NCBI GenBank assembly: GCA_013824245.1
Contig: PNNN01000031.1
Location: 1 to 33,539 of the forward strand
DNA length: 33,539 nt
Direction of reading: 5' to 3'
Origin: Chlorobiaceae bacterium
Lineage (GTDB): Bacteria; Bacteroidota; Ignavibacteria; UBA10030; SZUA-254
Made by a program: the position numbers and the translations under genes. How positions within the stretch are numbered: position 1 is the first letter of the stretch; every line of letters starts with the position of its first letter. Below the pieces are notes generated by a model. That model did no database searches. It was given only the letters and a program-made list of their open reading frames with translations, and was not told where the DNA came from. Shown here in pieces: positions 32,830 to 33,539 of this stretch.

Positions 32830-33539
32830 ATGAAAAGATTATTTTACCTGTTCACAATATTAATTATCGGATTAACCAGTAATTCATTACACGCACAGTG
32901 GGTGCAACAAATAAACCCACTAGGCACTGCAGATTCAGCAATGCTTGGCAAGGTTCAATTTGTAAGTCCCACTGAAGGATGGATTTCAGGCAGTAGAGGC
33001 GATTTCCTTCACACAACAGATGGCGGCAGTAATTGGTTAGTGATAACACCTTTTCCAGATGATACTATATGGAGTCCTTCTGACGCCGCATTGTCTATGT
33101 CTTGGGTCAATCAAACTCACGGCTGGAAAATTAATTCTATTGGACCAGCATTTGGCATTTCGTACGGAGTCGTAATCCATCAAACCACCGATGGAGGAAG
33201 CACATGGCAAAAGAAAGTGCTTTCGACTACGGAAGGTGATTTTGCTGTCCAGATTCAATTCGTAGATATTAATAACGGATGGCTACTTGTTTTTAATTTT
33301 ACAACACAGATTGCAACCTTTTTGAGAACCACCGATGGCGGAAATAATTGGAGTCCGTTTACTGGTGCTGGTATCTTTTACTTTGTAGATGCTAACAATG
33401 GTTGGGCTTTTTATGGATCTGGCCAAAATGGCGCTGAACCTCCATACAAGATATTGCGCACTACAGATGGAGGTACAGATTGGACAGAGCAATTTTCAGA
33501 CAATATAACTGGTGGTTACAATGCAATGTATTTCTCGGA
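32830..33539 (+). CDS. Secreted Ycf48/BNR-like repeat protein (partial)
   Basis: The first 236 codons of a gene cut by the end of the window. A signal peptide (about 1-22, ending LHAQ) is followed by repeats of the Ycf48/BNR beta-propeller type, in which each blade has an F-V/D...GW strand and an RTTDGGxxW turn: LHTTDGGSNW, HQTTDGGSTW, LRTTDGGNNW and LRTTDGGTDW. Such secreted proteins in FCB bacteria often end in a type IX sorting domain, which would lie beyond the window. AGGAAAG at 32821-32827 supports ATG 32830. The role is unknown; the name reflects the fold only, not a photosystem function. Confidence 0.85.
   Translation, partial: MKRLFYLFTILIIGLTSNSLHAQWVQQINPLGTADSAMLGKVQFVSPTEGWISGSRGDFLHTTDGGSNWLVITPFPDDTIWSPSDAALSMSWVNQTHGWKINSIGPAFGISYGVVIHQTTDGGSTWQKKVLSTTEGDFAVQIQFVDINNGWLLVFNFTTQIATFLRTTDGGNNWSPFTGAGIFYFVDANNGWAFYGSGQNGAEPPYKILRTTDGGTDWTEQFSDNITGGYNAMYFS

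Overview
The window reads as a chromosomal segment of an AT-rich, Gram-negative bacterium of the FCB superphylum, most likely the Ignavibacteria/Chlorobi side of Bacteroidota. The signs are a secreted metallopeptidase with a FlgD-like/type IX-secretion-style C-terminal domain, an FG-GAP/VCBS surface protein, a BamD lipoprotein, and an FN3-rich secreted protein. Many genes have clear AAGGAG-type ribosome binding sites, which argues against classical Bacteroidia. The taxonomy is inferred from gene content only. No tRNA, rRNA, CRISPR array or insertion sequence was seen, and no gap between genes exceeds 300 bases.

Layout. 1-1490: a GAF plus degenerate GGDEF protein and a small basic coiled-coil protein. 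1640-5031: aconitase, an FmdB-type zinc ribbon protein, a DUF302 protein and a hairpin terminator. 5086-7941: HtpX protease, an envelope protein of unknown function, BamD and an acyl-CoA thioesterase. 7934-14477: a tightly packed run of the FG-GAP protein, the metallopeptidase and ccmA-ccmB-ccmC-ccmD-like-ccmE, closed by a hairpin terminator. 14608-16730: an UPF0173 metallo-hydrolase, a small convergent Cys/His-rich protein and an exported Memo-family protein. 16800-22136 (minus strand): a secreted FN3 protein, then a copper group of YHS, HMA and CopA. 22270-23793: a histidine ammonia-lyase-like enzyme with Cys in its cofactor triad. 23905-25959: a two-gene cassette of a PD-(D/E)XK nuclease-like protein and an ApeA-like HEPN protein. 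26064-29362: gatE and gatD, the archaeal-type Glu-tRNA(Gln) amidotransferase. 29372-33539: an MFS transporter, a B12-binding radical SAM protein, a Spy/CpxP-like protein, and a Ycf48/BNR-like secreted protein cut by the window end.

How the genes work together. The ccm genes form a heme delivery and export module for cytochrome c maturation, with a cysteine-type CcmE and no ccmF/G/H nearby. YHS, HMA and CopA look like a copper export group. GatD and GatE together make Gln-tRNA(Gln) by transamidation. The nuclease/HEPN pair has the look of a defence or toxin-type island placed between metabolic genes and is the best candidate here for an undescribed system. Two related imperfect palindromes of about 60 bp sit in the two convergent gaps at 16.7 kb and 32.2 kb and probably act as two-way terminators or mobile repeats.
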